DNA from: Kitasatospora sp. NA04385
GTDB taxonomy: Bacteria > Actinomycetota > Actinomycetes > Streptomycetales > Streptomycetaceae
Assembly (NCBI RefSeq): GCF_013364235.1
Contig: NZ_CP054919.1
Coordinates: forward strand, 1,404,145 to 1,468,144
Length of the DNA stretch: 64,000 nucleotides
Reading direction: 5' to 3'
The translations under genes and the position numbers were made by a program. This document shows, piece after piece, positions 38,041 through 46,575 of this stretch. Position 1 is the stretch's first letter. Each line of letters begins with the position of its first letter. The notes under the pieces were generated by a model, which saw only the letters and a program-made list of their open reading frames with translations, did not search any database and was not told the DNA's origin.

Positions 38041-39285
38041 TCACGCGTCCTCCTTCCCGCTCCTGCCGCCGAACAGCCCCTGCTGGCGGGCGATCTCCCG
38101 GATGAACACCACCCCGTCCAGCTGCCCGAGTTCCTCCGGGTCCAGCCCGAAGTAGGTGTGGTCGGCCGGCACCCGCGCCTTCACCCGGCCCGGTTCCCTT
38201 ACCGCCGCGGCGAGTTGCTTCGGGTCGAGGACGCTGCGCGGGGACGGGAGGGTGGCGAGGAGTCCTTCGAGGGTGTCGGGGGCGGGGTGGTCGTCGGGGG
38301 CGCGGTGGCCGAAGGTGGTGGCGAGGAAGGCGTAGCCGTCGCCGAGGCGGGAGGCGAGGAGGGATCCGGCGCTCCACCACTGGAGCAGGTGGGCGCCGAG
38401 CGGGATGCGGGCGGCCTCGCGCTGGAGGTGCCGGTTGTGGGCGAAGAGCAGGGTCGGGCCGCGGCGGGCCTCGCGGTGCAGGATCGCCTCGACGTTGTCG
38501 GCCATCATCAGATCCCGTTGCCGCATCAGGGAGTTGAGCCGGTCGGGCCCGCCCCCGGCGGTCGCCGCGTGGTAGCGGAGCAGCCCGGTGGCGGTGCGGG
38601 CGTCGAGTTCGGCCTGCCAGAGCGCGTCCTCCTCCTCGTGGAACTGCGGCCGGTGCGCGGCCAGCAGGAGGCCCAACCCGTCGGCGAGCAGCCGCAGTCG
38701 GACGGCGTCCTCGGTGCGGCCGATCGAGCGGGTGGGGTCGAGGGCGGCGGCGGGTTCGGTCCAGCGGTCGTCCGGCCCGTGCAGGCGGAGCAACTCGCTT
38801 CGTTCGGGGAGCAGTTCGGCGGGGAGCCGGTCGGCCAGGAAGGCGTGCAGCCGGAGCAGCGCGGGGCCGGGCGCGGCGGCCCCGGTGTACTCCAGCGGGC
38901 CGTCCGCCCCGTAGAAGCCGACCTGCTCGCCCGGCGCCGCGCCTGCGTTGAACTCCCTGATCCAGCGCACGAGTTCGCGGTTCCCGGCGTACTCCCCGAA
39001 GCCGTGGCCGAACCCCTCCCGGAGCACGGCGTCCAGCTCGCCGTCCGCGCCGCGCACGTACGCGTCGACGGTGCGGGCGGCCAGGCAGTCGCTCTCGACC
39101 GCGATCGAGCGGTAGCCGTGCGCGGTGACCAGGTGGCGGAAGAGCTCGTTGCGGAGGTCGAGGAACTCCTCGGCGCCGTGGGTGGGTTCGCCGAGGGCCA
39201 GCAGCCGGGTGCCGGCGGGGACGAGGGCGGCGAGGGCGGCGGCGGAGAAGGGACGGGCGGCGTCCCCGAGCGAGGCTGCGGTCAT
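38041..39285 (-). CDS. Erythromycin esterase family protein
   Basis: A 414-residue protein of the erythromycin-esterase (EreA/SuccinoCoA-like) fold. The conserved blocks are RLLALGEPTHGAEEFLDLRN (catalytic Glu and His), GYRSIAVESDCLAARTVDAY and GPTLLFAHNRHLQREAARIP, plus the C-terminal HTYFGLDPEELGQLDGVVFI. EreA-type enzymes open macrolide lactones, but many streptomycete relatives have unknown or different substrates. ATG 39285 is used; a TTG lies three codons upstream. It is divergent from a double-HTH MerR regulator, with a long inverted repeat between them, so expression is probably inducible. Confidence 0.87.
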   Translation of the reverse strand: MTAASLGDAARPFSAAALAALVPAGTRLLALGEPTHGAEEFLDLRNELFRHLVTAHGYRSIAVESDCLAARTVDAYVRGADGELDAVLREGFGHGFGEYAGNRELVRWIREFNAGAAPGEQVGFYGADGPLEYTGAAAPGPALLRLHAFLADRLPAELLPERSELLRLHGPDDRWTEPAAALDPTRSIGRTEDAVRLRLLADGLGLLLAAHRPQFHEEEDALWQAELDARTATGLLRYHAATAGGGPDRLNSLMRQRDLMMADNVEAILHREARRGPTLLFAHNRHLQREAARIPLGAHLLQWWSAGSLLASRLGDGYAFLATTFGHRAPDDHPAPDTLEGLLATLPSPRSVLDPKQLAAAVREPGRVKARVPADHTYFGLDPEELGQLDGVVFIREIARQQGLFGGRSGKEDA

Positions 39286-39300
39286 GGCTTCCAACGTATC

Positions 39301-39363
39301 GTTGAAGTCTCGGTGTAGGCTTTTCTGCTCTCAGCCCGGGATTCGAGCAGAAAACCTTCAAAC
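39301..39363. promoter_or_regulatory. MerR-type dyad between esterase-like and merR genes
   Basis: Arms TTTTCTGCTC (39321-39330) and GAGCAGAAAA (39345-39354) are perfect inverted copies with a 14-base spacer. An outer pair, GTTGAAG and CTTCAAAC, flanks them. This is the only AT-rich stretch nearby and ends at the merR start, as expected for an operator controlling both genes. Confidence 0.75.
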
Positions 39364-39365
39364 CC

Positions 39366-40058
39366 ATGCCACTGCGTCCGATCGACCTGGCCCGCCCGCA
39401 CGGCCTGTCCGCCCAGGCGGTGCGCAACTACGAGGAGGCGGGCATCCTGCCGCCCGCCGCCCGTTCCGCGCACGGGTACCGGCACTACGGCGAGCGCCAC
39501 GCGGCCGCGCTGCGCGCCTTCCTCGCGCTGCTCCCGGGGCACGGCCACCCGGCCGCCGCCGCGATCCTGCGCGCCGTCAACGCGGGCGACCTGCCGGAGG
39601 CGCTGCGCCTGGTCGACGAGGGCCACGCCCTGCTCGCGGAGGACCGCCGCACCCTGGAGGCGGTCCGCACCGCGCTCGACCACCTGCCCGCCGGGACGGC
39701 CGCGGAACCGGCCGCCGGAACCCACATCGGTCCGCTCGCCCACCGCCTGGGCCTGCGCCCGGCCACCCTCCGCACCTGGGAGCGCGCGGGCCTGGTCACC
39801 CCGCCCCGGGACACCCGCACCGGGTACCGGGTGTACCCGCCCGCCCAGGTCCGCGAACTGTTGCTCGCCGAACAACTCCGGCGCGGCGGACACGGGTTGG
39901 CCCGCACCGCCGAAATCCTGGACCGCCTGCGCACGGCCGGCTCGCCGGAGGCCCTCCGCCCGACCCTGACCGCCTGGCAGGACCGCCTGACCACCCGCGG
40001 CCGCGCCCTGCTCGCCGGCTCGGCCGCCCTGCACGCCTACCTGGACCACCCGGCCTGA
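39366..40058 (+). CDS. MerR-like regulator with two HTH domains (TioE-like)
   Basis: A 230-residue regulator carrying two MerR-type DNA-binding domains in one chain. The first, residues 1-60, reads ARPHGLSAQAVRNYEEAGIL then HGYRHYGERHAAALRAFL. The second, about residues 120-190, reads LAHRLGLRPATLRTWERAGL then YRVYPPAQVRELLLAEQLR. Between and after them are helical segments. This double arrangement is seen in TioE-type regulators of streptomycetes. A single chain could occupy both half-sites of an operator. It faces the esterase-like gene across a large dyad, so it probably controls that gene and itself. Confidence 0.85.
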   Translation: MPLRPIDLARPHGLSAQAVRNYEEAGILPPAARSAHGYRHYGERHAAALRAFLALLPGHGHPAAAAILRAVNAGDLPEALRLVDEGHALLAEDRRTLEAVRTALDHLPAGTAAEPAAGTHIGPLAHRLGLRPATLRTWERAGLVTPPRDTRTGYRVYPPAQVRELLLAEQLRRGGHGLARTAEILDRLRTAGSPEALRPTLTAWQDRLTTRGRALLAGSAALHAYLDHPA

Positions 40059-40161
40059 CCGCGGAGCCGACCGGGCGCTCCGGAAGGGCGCGGGCCGGTC
40101 CGATCCGCCCGGGCCGGCGGTGGGGATCCGCCGGACCGATGCCGCCGACCGGTGAACTCCC

Positions 40162-41769
40162 TCAGGCGGCGCCCCGGTTGGTGACCACGCCGTTGGACAT
40201 GGTGAGCGGCACCGCAGCGGTGGCGAAGGCGTCCGGGTCGGCGGTGAGCGGGTCGAGGGCGAAGGCGGTGAGGTCGGCGCGCAGCCCGGGGGCGATCCGT
40301 CCGGTGTGCTCGGACTCGCCCGCGGCGCGGGCCGCGTGGGTGGTGTAGCCCTCCAGGGCCATCAGCGCGGTGAGGGCCTGGCCGGGGTTGACGGGTGCGG
40401 TGTCGGTGCCGGCGTGGCGGCGCAGCCGGGCGTAGGCGAGGACGCCGCGCGGGTCGTGGTGGGCGATCGGCCAGTCGGAGCCGAGGGCGAGGGTGGCGCC
40501 GGTGTCGCGCAGGGTGCGGCAGATCCAGGCGCGTTCGGCGCGTTCGATGCCGAGGCGGGTGGACCAGGCGTCGGTGTGGTCGGCCCGGGTGTACGCGGAG
40601 TGGGTGGGCTGCATGGACGCGGGGACGCCCAACTCGGCGAAGCGGCGGGCCTGTTCGTCGCCGAGCGTCTCGATGTGCTCGATCCGGTGCCGGCCGCGGC
40701 CCCGGCCGGGCAGCGCGGCGACGGTGTCCAGGACGTGCCGGACGCCCGCGTCGCCGATCGCGTGGGTGGCGGTGCGCACCCCGTACGCGTCCAACTGGCG
40801 TACCACGTCGGTGTATTCGGCGGGGTCGAGCCAGAGCGCGGCGGTGCCCTCGCCGTGGCAGTCGGGGCGTTCCAGCCAGGCGGAGCCGCCCTCGACGGTG
40901 CCGTCGACGAACAGCTTGACGCCGCCGACCAGCCAGTTGCGCCCGGACTCGCCCTGGAGGGAGGCGAGTTCGCGCAGGCCCTCGGCGCCGGTGCCGGGCA
41001 TGCACCAGGGGGCGATGCGCAGGCGCAGCGGCAGGTGGCGGGTGTCCTCGATGGCGCGGACGAGGTCCAGGATGTCGCCGCCGGCGTCCATCACGTGCGC
41101 CCCGGCGAGGCCGCCGGCGGCCATCCGCCGCAGCAGGTCGTCCAGCGCGTCCCGGCGCCGGGCCAGCGGGAGGCTGGGCATGACGGCGGTGACCAGGTCC
41201 ATCGCGGCGTGCTCGATCAGGTGGCCGGTGGGGGTGCCGTCGGGGTCGCAGACCACGGTGGCGCGCTGGGCGAAGGTGCGCGGGCCGGTGACGCCTGCGG
41301 CGCGCAGGGCGGGGCCGGTGGCGAGCGCGGAGTGGCCGTCGTAGAGCCGGACGAAGGCGGGGGTGTCGGGGCCGAGCACGTCCTCGATCACCGAGCGGTG
41401 GACGGGGTGGTCGCCGAACGCGTTGTGGTCGAGGTTCCAGGCGAGCACCCAGCCGTCGAGCCGTGCGGCCCCGGCGAGGGCGGCGCGCAGGCCGTCGAGG
41501 TCCCGGACGGCGGACAGGTCGGCGCCGGTGGAGAGTTCGAGGCCGAGCGCGGGGTGACTGTGGCCGTCGACCAGCCCGGGCACCAGGGTGGCGTCGCCGA
41601 GGTCGATCAGTTCGGTGCCGGGGCCGCGCCAGTCGCGGGCGTCGGCGGCGCTGCCGACGGCGGTGATCAGCCCGTCCGTGACGGCGACGGCGGTGACGGC
41701 GGTGGCGCCGGGGGTGGCGTCGTCGAGGGTGCGGACGGTGCGGGCGAGGACGATGGTGTCGGGCGACAC
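40162..41769 (-). CDS. YtcJ-like metal-dependent amidohydrolase
   Basis: A 535-residue amidohydrolase-3 family enzyme. Metal and active-site motifs are VPGLVDGHSHPALGLELSTG (HxH), VGGVKLFVDGTVEGGSAWL (the bridging Lys), TATHAIGDAGVRHVLD, GRHRIEHIETLGDE and TLALGSDWPIAHHDP. Members hydrolyse N-substituted formamides or other cyclic and linear amides. GTG 41769 has AGGAG six bases ahead. It lies 65 bases after an APC permease gene on the same strand, so the two should form an uptake-and-hydrolysis pair under the divergent TetR regulator. Substrate is unknown. Confidence 0.87.
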   Translation of the reverse strand: MSPDTIVLARTVRTLDDATPGATAVTAVAVTDGLITAVGSAADARDWRGPGTELIDLGDATLVPGLVDGHSHPALGLELSTGADLSAVRDLDGLRAALAGAARLDGWVLAWNLDHNAFGDHPVHRSVIEDVLGPDTPAFVRLYDGHSALATGPALRAAGVTGPRTFAQRATVVCDPDGTPTGHLIEHAAMDLVTAVMPSLPLARRRDALDDLLRRMAAGGLAGAHVMDAGGDILDLVRAIEDTRHLPLRLRIAPWCMPGTGAEGLRELASLQGESGRNWLVGGVKLFVDGTVEGGSAWLERPDCHGEGTAALWLDPAEYTDVVRQLDAYGVRTATHAIGDAGVRHVLDTVAALPGRGRGRHRIEHIETLGDEQARRFAELGVPASMQPTHSAYTRADHTDAWSTRLGIERAERAWICRTLRDTGATLALGSDWPIAHHDPRGVLAYARLRRHAGTDTAPVNPGQALTALMALEGYTTHAARAAGESEHTGRIAPGLRADLTAFALDPLTADPDAFATAAVPLTMSNGVVTNRGAA

Positions 41770-41834
41770 GGTGAACTCCTGGTGGTACGGGGGTGGTTCG
41801 GAGGCCGGAGCGGCCCGGTGGGGCCGAGTGTGGA

Positions 41835-43358
41835 TCAGACCGCGCCGACCGCCGGGGACCCGGCCTCCGACGGCGCGCCCCCGCCCGGCCCGCCCGACGC
41901 GCCCAACGCGCCCGGCTCGGCAGGCTCGGCGCCGAACGCGGCGTACACCCCGGGCCGACGGGCCCGGGTGCGCAGCGCGTACAGCACGCCGACGGCGAAG
42001 ACGGCGGGGACGATCAGGACCAGGACGCGGTTGACGGTCGCGGAGGCGCCGGTCAGCAGGTCGATGTGGTCGACCACCAGCCAGAGCGCGCCGGTGAGCA
42101 GCACGGCGGCGACGGCGGGCGCCACGACGGTGCGCAGCACCCCCTCGCCGTGGCTGCGGCGGCGGAACCAGCAGGGCACGGCGACGGCGGCGAGCAGTTG
42201 CAGCGCGACCAGGGCGAGCATGCCGGGGGTGTTCACCCACAGCAGCAGCTGGGTGTACGGGTCGGCCCCGGCGGCGGCGAACACCGCCACCACGGCCAGG
42301 GCGAGCAGGCTCTGGGCGAGCCCGGAGACGTACGGGGAGCGGTGCCGGGGGTGGATGCGGCCGAGCGCGCGGGGCAGCAGGCCCTCCTCGGCGAGGGCGA
42401 GTCCGTAGCGGCTGGTGGCGTTGTGGAAGGCGAGCAGCGAGGCCAGGATGCTGGTGACGATCAGGACGTGCATCAGGTCGGCGGCCCAGCCGCCGACGTA
42501 CCGGTCGATGGCGGTGAAGAACAGCCCGCCCGGGTCCTGGGCGGCGGCCGCGACGACCTCGGTGTCGCCGTACGCCTGGATGACCGTCCACACCACGAAG
42601 GCGTAGAACAGGCCGAGGAAGGCGACGGCCAGGTAGGTGGCGCGCGGGACGGTGCGGTCGGGGTCGCGGGCCTCGCGGCGGTAGATGACGGTGGACTCGA
42701 AGCCGGTGAACGCGGCGAAGGCCATCGCCAGGACGCCGGGCATGCCGCCGGTGAGGACGTTGCCGGGGGCGAAGGAGTGCAGGCTCAGGCCGTGCGCGCC
42801 GCCCTTGAGCAGCACGGCGGCGGCGAGCAGCACCAGGATGCCGGTCTCGGCGAGCAGCAGGACGCCGAGCAGCTTGGCGCCGAAGTCGATGGAACGGAAG
42901 CCGCCGTACCAGATCACCGCCAGGCCGATCAGGGCGGGCGGCAGCCAGGGGATCCGGTGGCCGGTGAGCGCCTGGACGGTGTCGCTGGTGGCGGAGCCGA
43001 GCAGGCCGAAGACGCCGATGTTCATGCCGAGGTAGCCGAGCAGGGCGAGCAGCGCGGCGCCGAACCCGGCGGGGCGGCCGAGGCCCTGGGTGATGTACGC
43101 GTAGAAGCCGCCGGCGTTGCGGACGTGGCGGCTCATGGTGGTGAAGCCGACCGCGAAGACGGCCAGCGTGATGCCGGCGGCGAGGTAGCCGGCGGGGGCG
43201 CCGATGCCGCCGATCAGCAGGGCGAGCGGGGCGACGCCGGCCATCACGGTGAGCGGGGCGGCGGCGGAGACCACGAAGAAGGCGATGTCGGCGGTGCCGA
43301 GGCTGCCGCGGCGCAGCGTGGGGGCGCCGCCCGCGGCGGGGTGGGGGGTTCCGGTCAT
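41835..43358 (-). CDS. APC family amino acid/amine permease
   Basis: A 507-residue polytopic membrane protein with about twelve hydrophobic segments. The start region, RRGSLGTADIAFFVVSAAAP and LAPLALLIGGIGAPAGYLAA-like sequence, is typical of the APC superfamily. Later come RNAGGFYAYITQGLGRPAGF (segment 3) and AMAFAAFTGFESTVIYRREA, the conserved segment-6 Gly/Phe/Glu motif. The last 40 residues are Gly/Ala/Pro-rich and cytoplasmic. It is probably the importer for the substrate of the amidohydrolase encoded just downstream. Confidence 0.9.
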   Translation of the reverse strand: MTGTPHPAAGGAPTLRRGSLGTADIAFFVVSAAAPLTVMAGVAPLALLIGGIGAPAGYLAAGITLAVFAVGFTTMSRHVRNAGGFYAYITQGLGRPAGFGAALLALLGYLGMNIGVFGLLGSATSDTVQALTGHRIPWLPPALIGLAVIWYGGFRSIDFGAKLLGVLLLAETGILVLLAAAVLLKGGAHGLSLHSFAPGNVLTGGMPGVLAMAFAAFTGFESTVIYRREARDPDRTVPRATYLAVAFLGLFYAFVVWTVIQAYGDTEVVAAAAQDPGGLFFTAIDRYVGGWAADLMHVLIVTSILASLLAFHNATSRYGLALAEEGLLPRALGRIHPRHRSPYVSGLAQSLLALAVVAVFAAAGADPYTQLLLWVNTPGMLALVALQLLAAVAVPCWFRRRSHGEGVLRTVVAPAVAAVLLTGALWLVVDHIDLLTGASATVNRVLVLIVPAVFAVGVLYALRTRARRPGVYAAFGAEPAEPGALGASGGPGGGAPSEAGSPAVGAV

Positions 43359-43416
43359 GGGGGTGCCCTTCTGGCGGCCGGGTGGGGAGTCCGGCTGGTG
43401 GTCCCGACTGCGGACG

Positions 43417-43440
43417 ACCATAAACCTAAAGGTTGATGGT
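43417..43440. promoter_or_regulatory. TetR-type operator, 24-bp palindrome
   Basis: ACCATAAACCTA and AAGGTTGATGGT form inverted halves with a single mismatch, in the gap between the permease gene and the divergent tetR-type gene. AT-rich, and the only dyad in this gap. Confidence 0.75.
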
Positions 43441-43533
43441 TTTGGCACCCTAGCCCGGCGCACTACCCTCTGGGAAGACCCGAGATCCGAGGTCACGGCG
43501 GCATCCGCACAGCACGCGACGGGGACGGCAGCG

Positions 43534-44130
43534 ATGGGACGGCCCAGCAAGGCCCTGCTCGACCGCGAGCGGATCGGCGCCACGGCGCTCGCCCTGGTCG
43601 ACGAGGTCGGCGACTTCAGCGTCCCGCAGATCGCCCGCCGGCTCGGCGTGCAGACCGCCTCCGTCTACCACCACGTGGACGGGCGGGCCGGGATCGTCGA
43701 ACTGCTGCGCGTCCAGGTCTCCGCCGCGATCGACCTCGACACGCTCGACCTGCGCCCCTGGGACGCCGCCCTGGAGGCCTGGGCCCGCTCCTACCGGGCC
43801 GCGTTCGCCGCCCACCCGCGCACCGTCCTGCTGCTGACCACCAGTCAGGTGGTCGCCCCCGAGGTGCTCGACCAGTACGAGCGGGCCGTCGCCCTGCTGC
43901 TCGACAGCGGCTTCCCGCCGCCCGCCGTGATGCCGCTGCTGACCGCCGTGGAGAACGTGGTGCTGGGCTCCGTGCTCGACCTCGCCGCCCCCGAGACGGT
44001 CTGGGACCCGAACGCCGACACCCCCCGCCTCGCCGAGGCGCTGCGCGCCGCCGGGCCGGGGCGCAGCGAGGCAGCGTTCGACCTCGCGCTCACCGCCCTG
44101 CTGACCCGGGCGCGCACCCTGCTGCCCTGA
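43534..44130 (+). CDS. TetR family transcriptional regulator
   Basis: A 198-residue regulator with ATG 43534 (MGRPSKALLDRERIGATALA). The N-terminal HTH reads FSVPQIARRLGVQTASVYHH, the class that also contains TetR itself, and the C-terminal domain (LLTTSQVVAPEVLDQYERAV and after) fits the TetR_C type. It is divergent from the APC permease and amidohydrolase genes, with a 24-bp palindrome between. It should repress them until an amide- or amine-like ligand binds. Confidence 0.87.
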   Translation: MGRPSKALLDRERIGATALALVDEVGDFSVPQIARRLGVQTASVYHHVDGRAGIVELLRVQVSAAIDLDTLDLRPWDAALEAWARSYRAAFAAHPRTVLLLTTSQVVAPEVLDQYERAVALLLDSGFPPPAVMPLLTAVENVVLGSVLDLAAPETVWDPNADTPRLAEALRAAGPGRSEAAFDLALTALLTRARTLLP

Positions 44131-44301
44131 CCACCCGTCAGCCAAACCTATAGGGAACCCACAAACCAGACGGGTGCGACTCAGTCACGCCCGGCAGCCT
44201 TCCACGCCCGTTTCCCTTGGCAGAGTGGGGCCCATCGGATCAACCGGCCGAACGTCGGAGAGCCCGATCATTGTGCTGCCTTCACAACGGGAGTATCGCC
44301 C

Positions 44302-45516
44302 ATGCGCACCGCCCACGACACCGTCGTCATCACCGGCCTCGGGGCCACCACCCCGCTCGGCGGAACCGCGCCCGACACCTGGCGGGCCCTGTGCGAAGGG
44401 CACAACGGCATCCGTCCGCTCGACCGCCCCTGGGCCGCCGACCTGCCGATCCGGATCGCCGGGCAGCTCGCCGTCGAGCCCTCCGAGGTCCTCGACCGGA
44501 TCGAGGCCCGCCGCCTCGACCGCAGCGAGCAGCTCGCCCTGATCGCCGCCCGCGAGGCGTGGGCCGACGCCGGACGCCCGGGCGTCGACGGCGAGCGGCT
44601 CGCCGTGGTCGTCGGCACCGGCACCGGCGGCGCGGTCACCATGCTCGACCAGGACGACGTGCTGGAGCGCTCCGGCGTCCGCAAGGTCTCCCCGCACACC
44701 GTCCCGATGCTGATGGCCAACGGGCCCGCCGCCTGGGTCTCCATCGACCTCGGCGCCCGGGCCGGTGCCCACACCCCCGTCAGCGCGTGCGCCTCCGGCG
44801 CCGAGGCCGTCGCGCTCGGCCTCGACCTGATCCGCCTCGGCCGGGCCGACGTCGTCCTCGCCGGCGGCACCGAGGCCTGCCTGCACCCCCTCCCGCTGGC
44901 CGGCTTCGCCCAGGCCCGCGCCCACTCCCTGCGCAACGACGACCCCGCCGGCGCCTCCCGCCCCTTCGACACCGGACGCGACGGCTTCGTCATCGCCGAG
45001 GGCGCCGCGATGCTCGTCCTCGAACGCGCCTCACTGCGCCCGCACGCCCGCCGCTACGCCACCCTGGCCGGCGCCGCCGTCACCTCGGACGCCCACCACA
45101 TCACCGCCGGCCACCCGGACGGCCAGACCCGCGCCGTCCGGCGCGCCCTCGCCGACGCCGGCCTGGCCCCCGGGGCGATCGGCCTGGTCCACGCCCACGC
45201 CACCTCCACCCCGCTGGGCGACCGGACCGAGGCCGAGACGCTCACCCGCGTCTTCGGCGCCCACCGCCCCGCCGTCACCGCCACCAAGTCGATGACCGGC
45301 CACCTCTTCGGCGCCGCCGGGGCGCTCTCCGCCCTCGCCACCGCCTACTCGCTGCACCACCAGCACGCCCCGGCCGTCCGCAACCTCACCGACCCCGACC
45401 CGGCCGTCCCGCTCGACCTGGTCACCGTCTCCGGCCCGCTCCCCGCCGCCGCCGCGCTCACCAACTCCTTCGGCTTCGGCGGCCACAACGCGAGCCTGGT
45501 GCTCACCCGCGCCTGA
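44302..45516 (+). CDS. Beta-ketoacyl-ACP synthase II-like ketosynthase (FabF type)
   Basis: A 404-residue thiolase-fold condensing enzyme. The catalytic triad is complete: Cys163 in PVSACASGAEAVALGLDLI, His299 in HAHATSTPLGDRTEAE and His334 in KSMTGHLFGAAGALSALAT. The C-terminal TNSFGFGGHNASL is canonical. It elongates acyl-ACP by Claisen condensation with malonyl-ACP. It stands alone: no acyl carrier protein, ketoreductase or chain-length factor is adjacent, so it is either a second FabF or an accessory synthase. ATG 44302 is preceded by GGAG. It follows tetR by 171 bases in the same direction. Confidence 0.9.
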   Translation: MRTAHDTVVITGLGATTPLGGTAPDTWRALCEGHNGIRPLDRPWAADLPIRIAGQLAVEPSEVLDRIEARRLDRSEQLALIAAREAWADAGRPGVDGERLAVVVGTGTGGAVTMLDQDDVLERSGVRKVSPHTVPMLMANGPAAWVSIDLGARAGAHTPVSACASGAEAVALGLDLIRLGRADVVLAGGTEACLHPLPLAGFAQARAHSLRNDDPAGASRPFDTGRDGFVIAEGAAMLVLERASLRPHARRYATLAGAAVTSDAHHITAGHPDGQTRAVRRALADAGLAPGAIGLVHAHATSTPLGDRTEAETLTRVFGAHRPAVTATKSMTGHLFGAAGALSALATAYSLHHQHAPAVRNLTDPDPAVPLDLVTVSGPLPAAAALTNSFGFGGHNASLVLTRA

Positions 45517-45531
45517 CCCCCGCCGACGGGC

Positions 45532-46512
45532 TCACTCCGCGTTCTCCTCCGTTCCCTCCCCCGCGTTCTCCTCCGCCAGGCCGCGCAGCAGGCCCAGCAG
45601 CGCCCGCCGCACCTCCGGCGGGCCCAACACCCGCAGCGGGGTGCCCAGCCCCAGCAGGTACCGGGCGAGCCCCTCCGCGTCGGGCCCGCCGATCTCGACG
45701 ACGCAGGCCGCGGGCCCGTCCGGGCGGTGGGTGCCGACACTGGCCGGGACCAGCCGCAGCGCCTGCTCCAGCGGCACCGGCAGGCGCACCGACGCGTACA
45801 CCGGGTACCGGCCGGTCCCGGTGTTGTGCGCGACCAGCAGCGCCGGGTCGGGCGGATCGAACCGCGCCGCCACCGGCTGCCCGGTTGGCCGGACCTGCCC
45901 CACCCGGTCCGCCCGGAAGGTGCGCCACTCGCCCCGCGCCACGTCCAGGGCGACGAAGTACCAGCGCCGCCCGTTGTGCACCAGCCGGTACGGGTCGACC
46001 TCCCGGACGCTGTCCCGGCCCTCGCCGTCGCGGTACGACAGCCGGACCCGCCCGCCCCGCCGGCACGCCCCCGCCAGCTCCAGCAGCAGACCGGGGGCGA
46101 TCTGCGGCTCGCCGGGACGGTGCGTGTGCACGAAGGCGTCGTCCATCCCGGCGAGCCGTTCGGCGACCCGGCGCGGCAGGGACTGCCGCAGCTTCAGCAG
46201 CGCCGACACCGCCGCCTGGTCACTGCCCAGCACCCCGCTGAACGCGGCCGCCCGCAGCGCCACCGCCACCGCCAGCGCCTCCTCGTCGTCCAGCACCAGC
46301 GGCAGCGCCTGCACCCCGCCGCCCAGCCGGTACCCGCCCCAGGGCCCGGGCTCCGACTCGACGCCGTAGCCGAGCTCCCGCAGCCGCGCGACGTCCCGGC
46401 GCACGGTGCGCTCGGTGACCTCCATCCGCTCCGCGAGCTCGCCGCAGGTCCACGACGGCCGCGAGGACAGCAGGGACACCAGGCGCAGCAGGCGGGCGGA
46501 GGTGGTGAGCAC
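45532..46512 (-). CDS. WYL-domain transcriptional regulator
   Basis: A 326-residue regulator. The N-terminal HTH_11/DeoR-like winged helix reads WTCGELAERMEVTERTVRRD, followed by ARLRELGYGVESEPGPWGGY. The WYL domain in the middle contains VDPYRLVHNGRRWYFVALDV, a ligand-sensing Sm-like fold, and is followed by the C-terminal WCX-type extension. GTG 46512 is the start (MLTTSARLLRLVSLL). It is divergent from a VOC-family gene, and a perfect 10-bp inverted repeat occupies the 63-base gap. The tail, EENAGEGTEENAE, is an acidic near-repeat. Confidence 0.88.
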   Translation of the reverse strand: MLTTSARLLRLVSLLSSRPSWTCGELAERMEVTERTVRRDVARLRELGYGVESEPGPWGGYRLGGGVQALPLVLDDEEALAVAVALRAAAFSGVLGSDQAAVSALLKLRQSLPRRVAERLAGMDDAFVHTHRPGEPQIAPGLLLELAGACRRGGRVRLSYRDGEGRDSVREVDPYRLVHNGRRWYFVALDVARGEWRTFRADRVGQVRPTGQPVAARFDPPDPALLVAHNTGTGRYPVYASVRLPVPLEQALRLVPASVGTHRPDGPAACVVEIGGPDAEGLARYLLGLGTPLRVLGPPEVRRALLGLLRGLAEENAGEGTEENAE

Positions 46513-46530
46513 GCCCGGAATTCTCCCCCA

Positions 46531-46557
46531 CGACCAGGACCGAACCCGTCCTGGTCG
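46531..46557. promoter_or_regulatory. Operator between WYL regulator and VOC genes
   Basis: CGACCAGGAC and GTCCTGGTCG are perfect inverted arms with a 7-base spacer. The site lies 18 bases from each start codon region, so a bound regulator would cover both promoters. Confidence 0.78.
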
Positions 46558-46575
46558 GCTCCTAGCATCGTGGCC

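Noticed and set aside
44140..44170. AAACCTATAGGG-like sequence upstream of the ketosynthase gene as a second TetR site
   Set aside because: It shares only one half-site with the 24-bp operator and is not symmetric, so the link is too weak.
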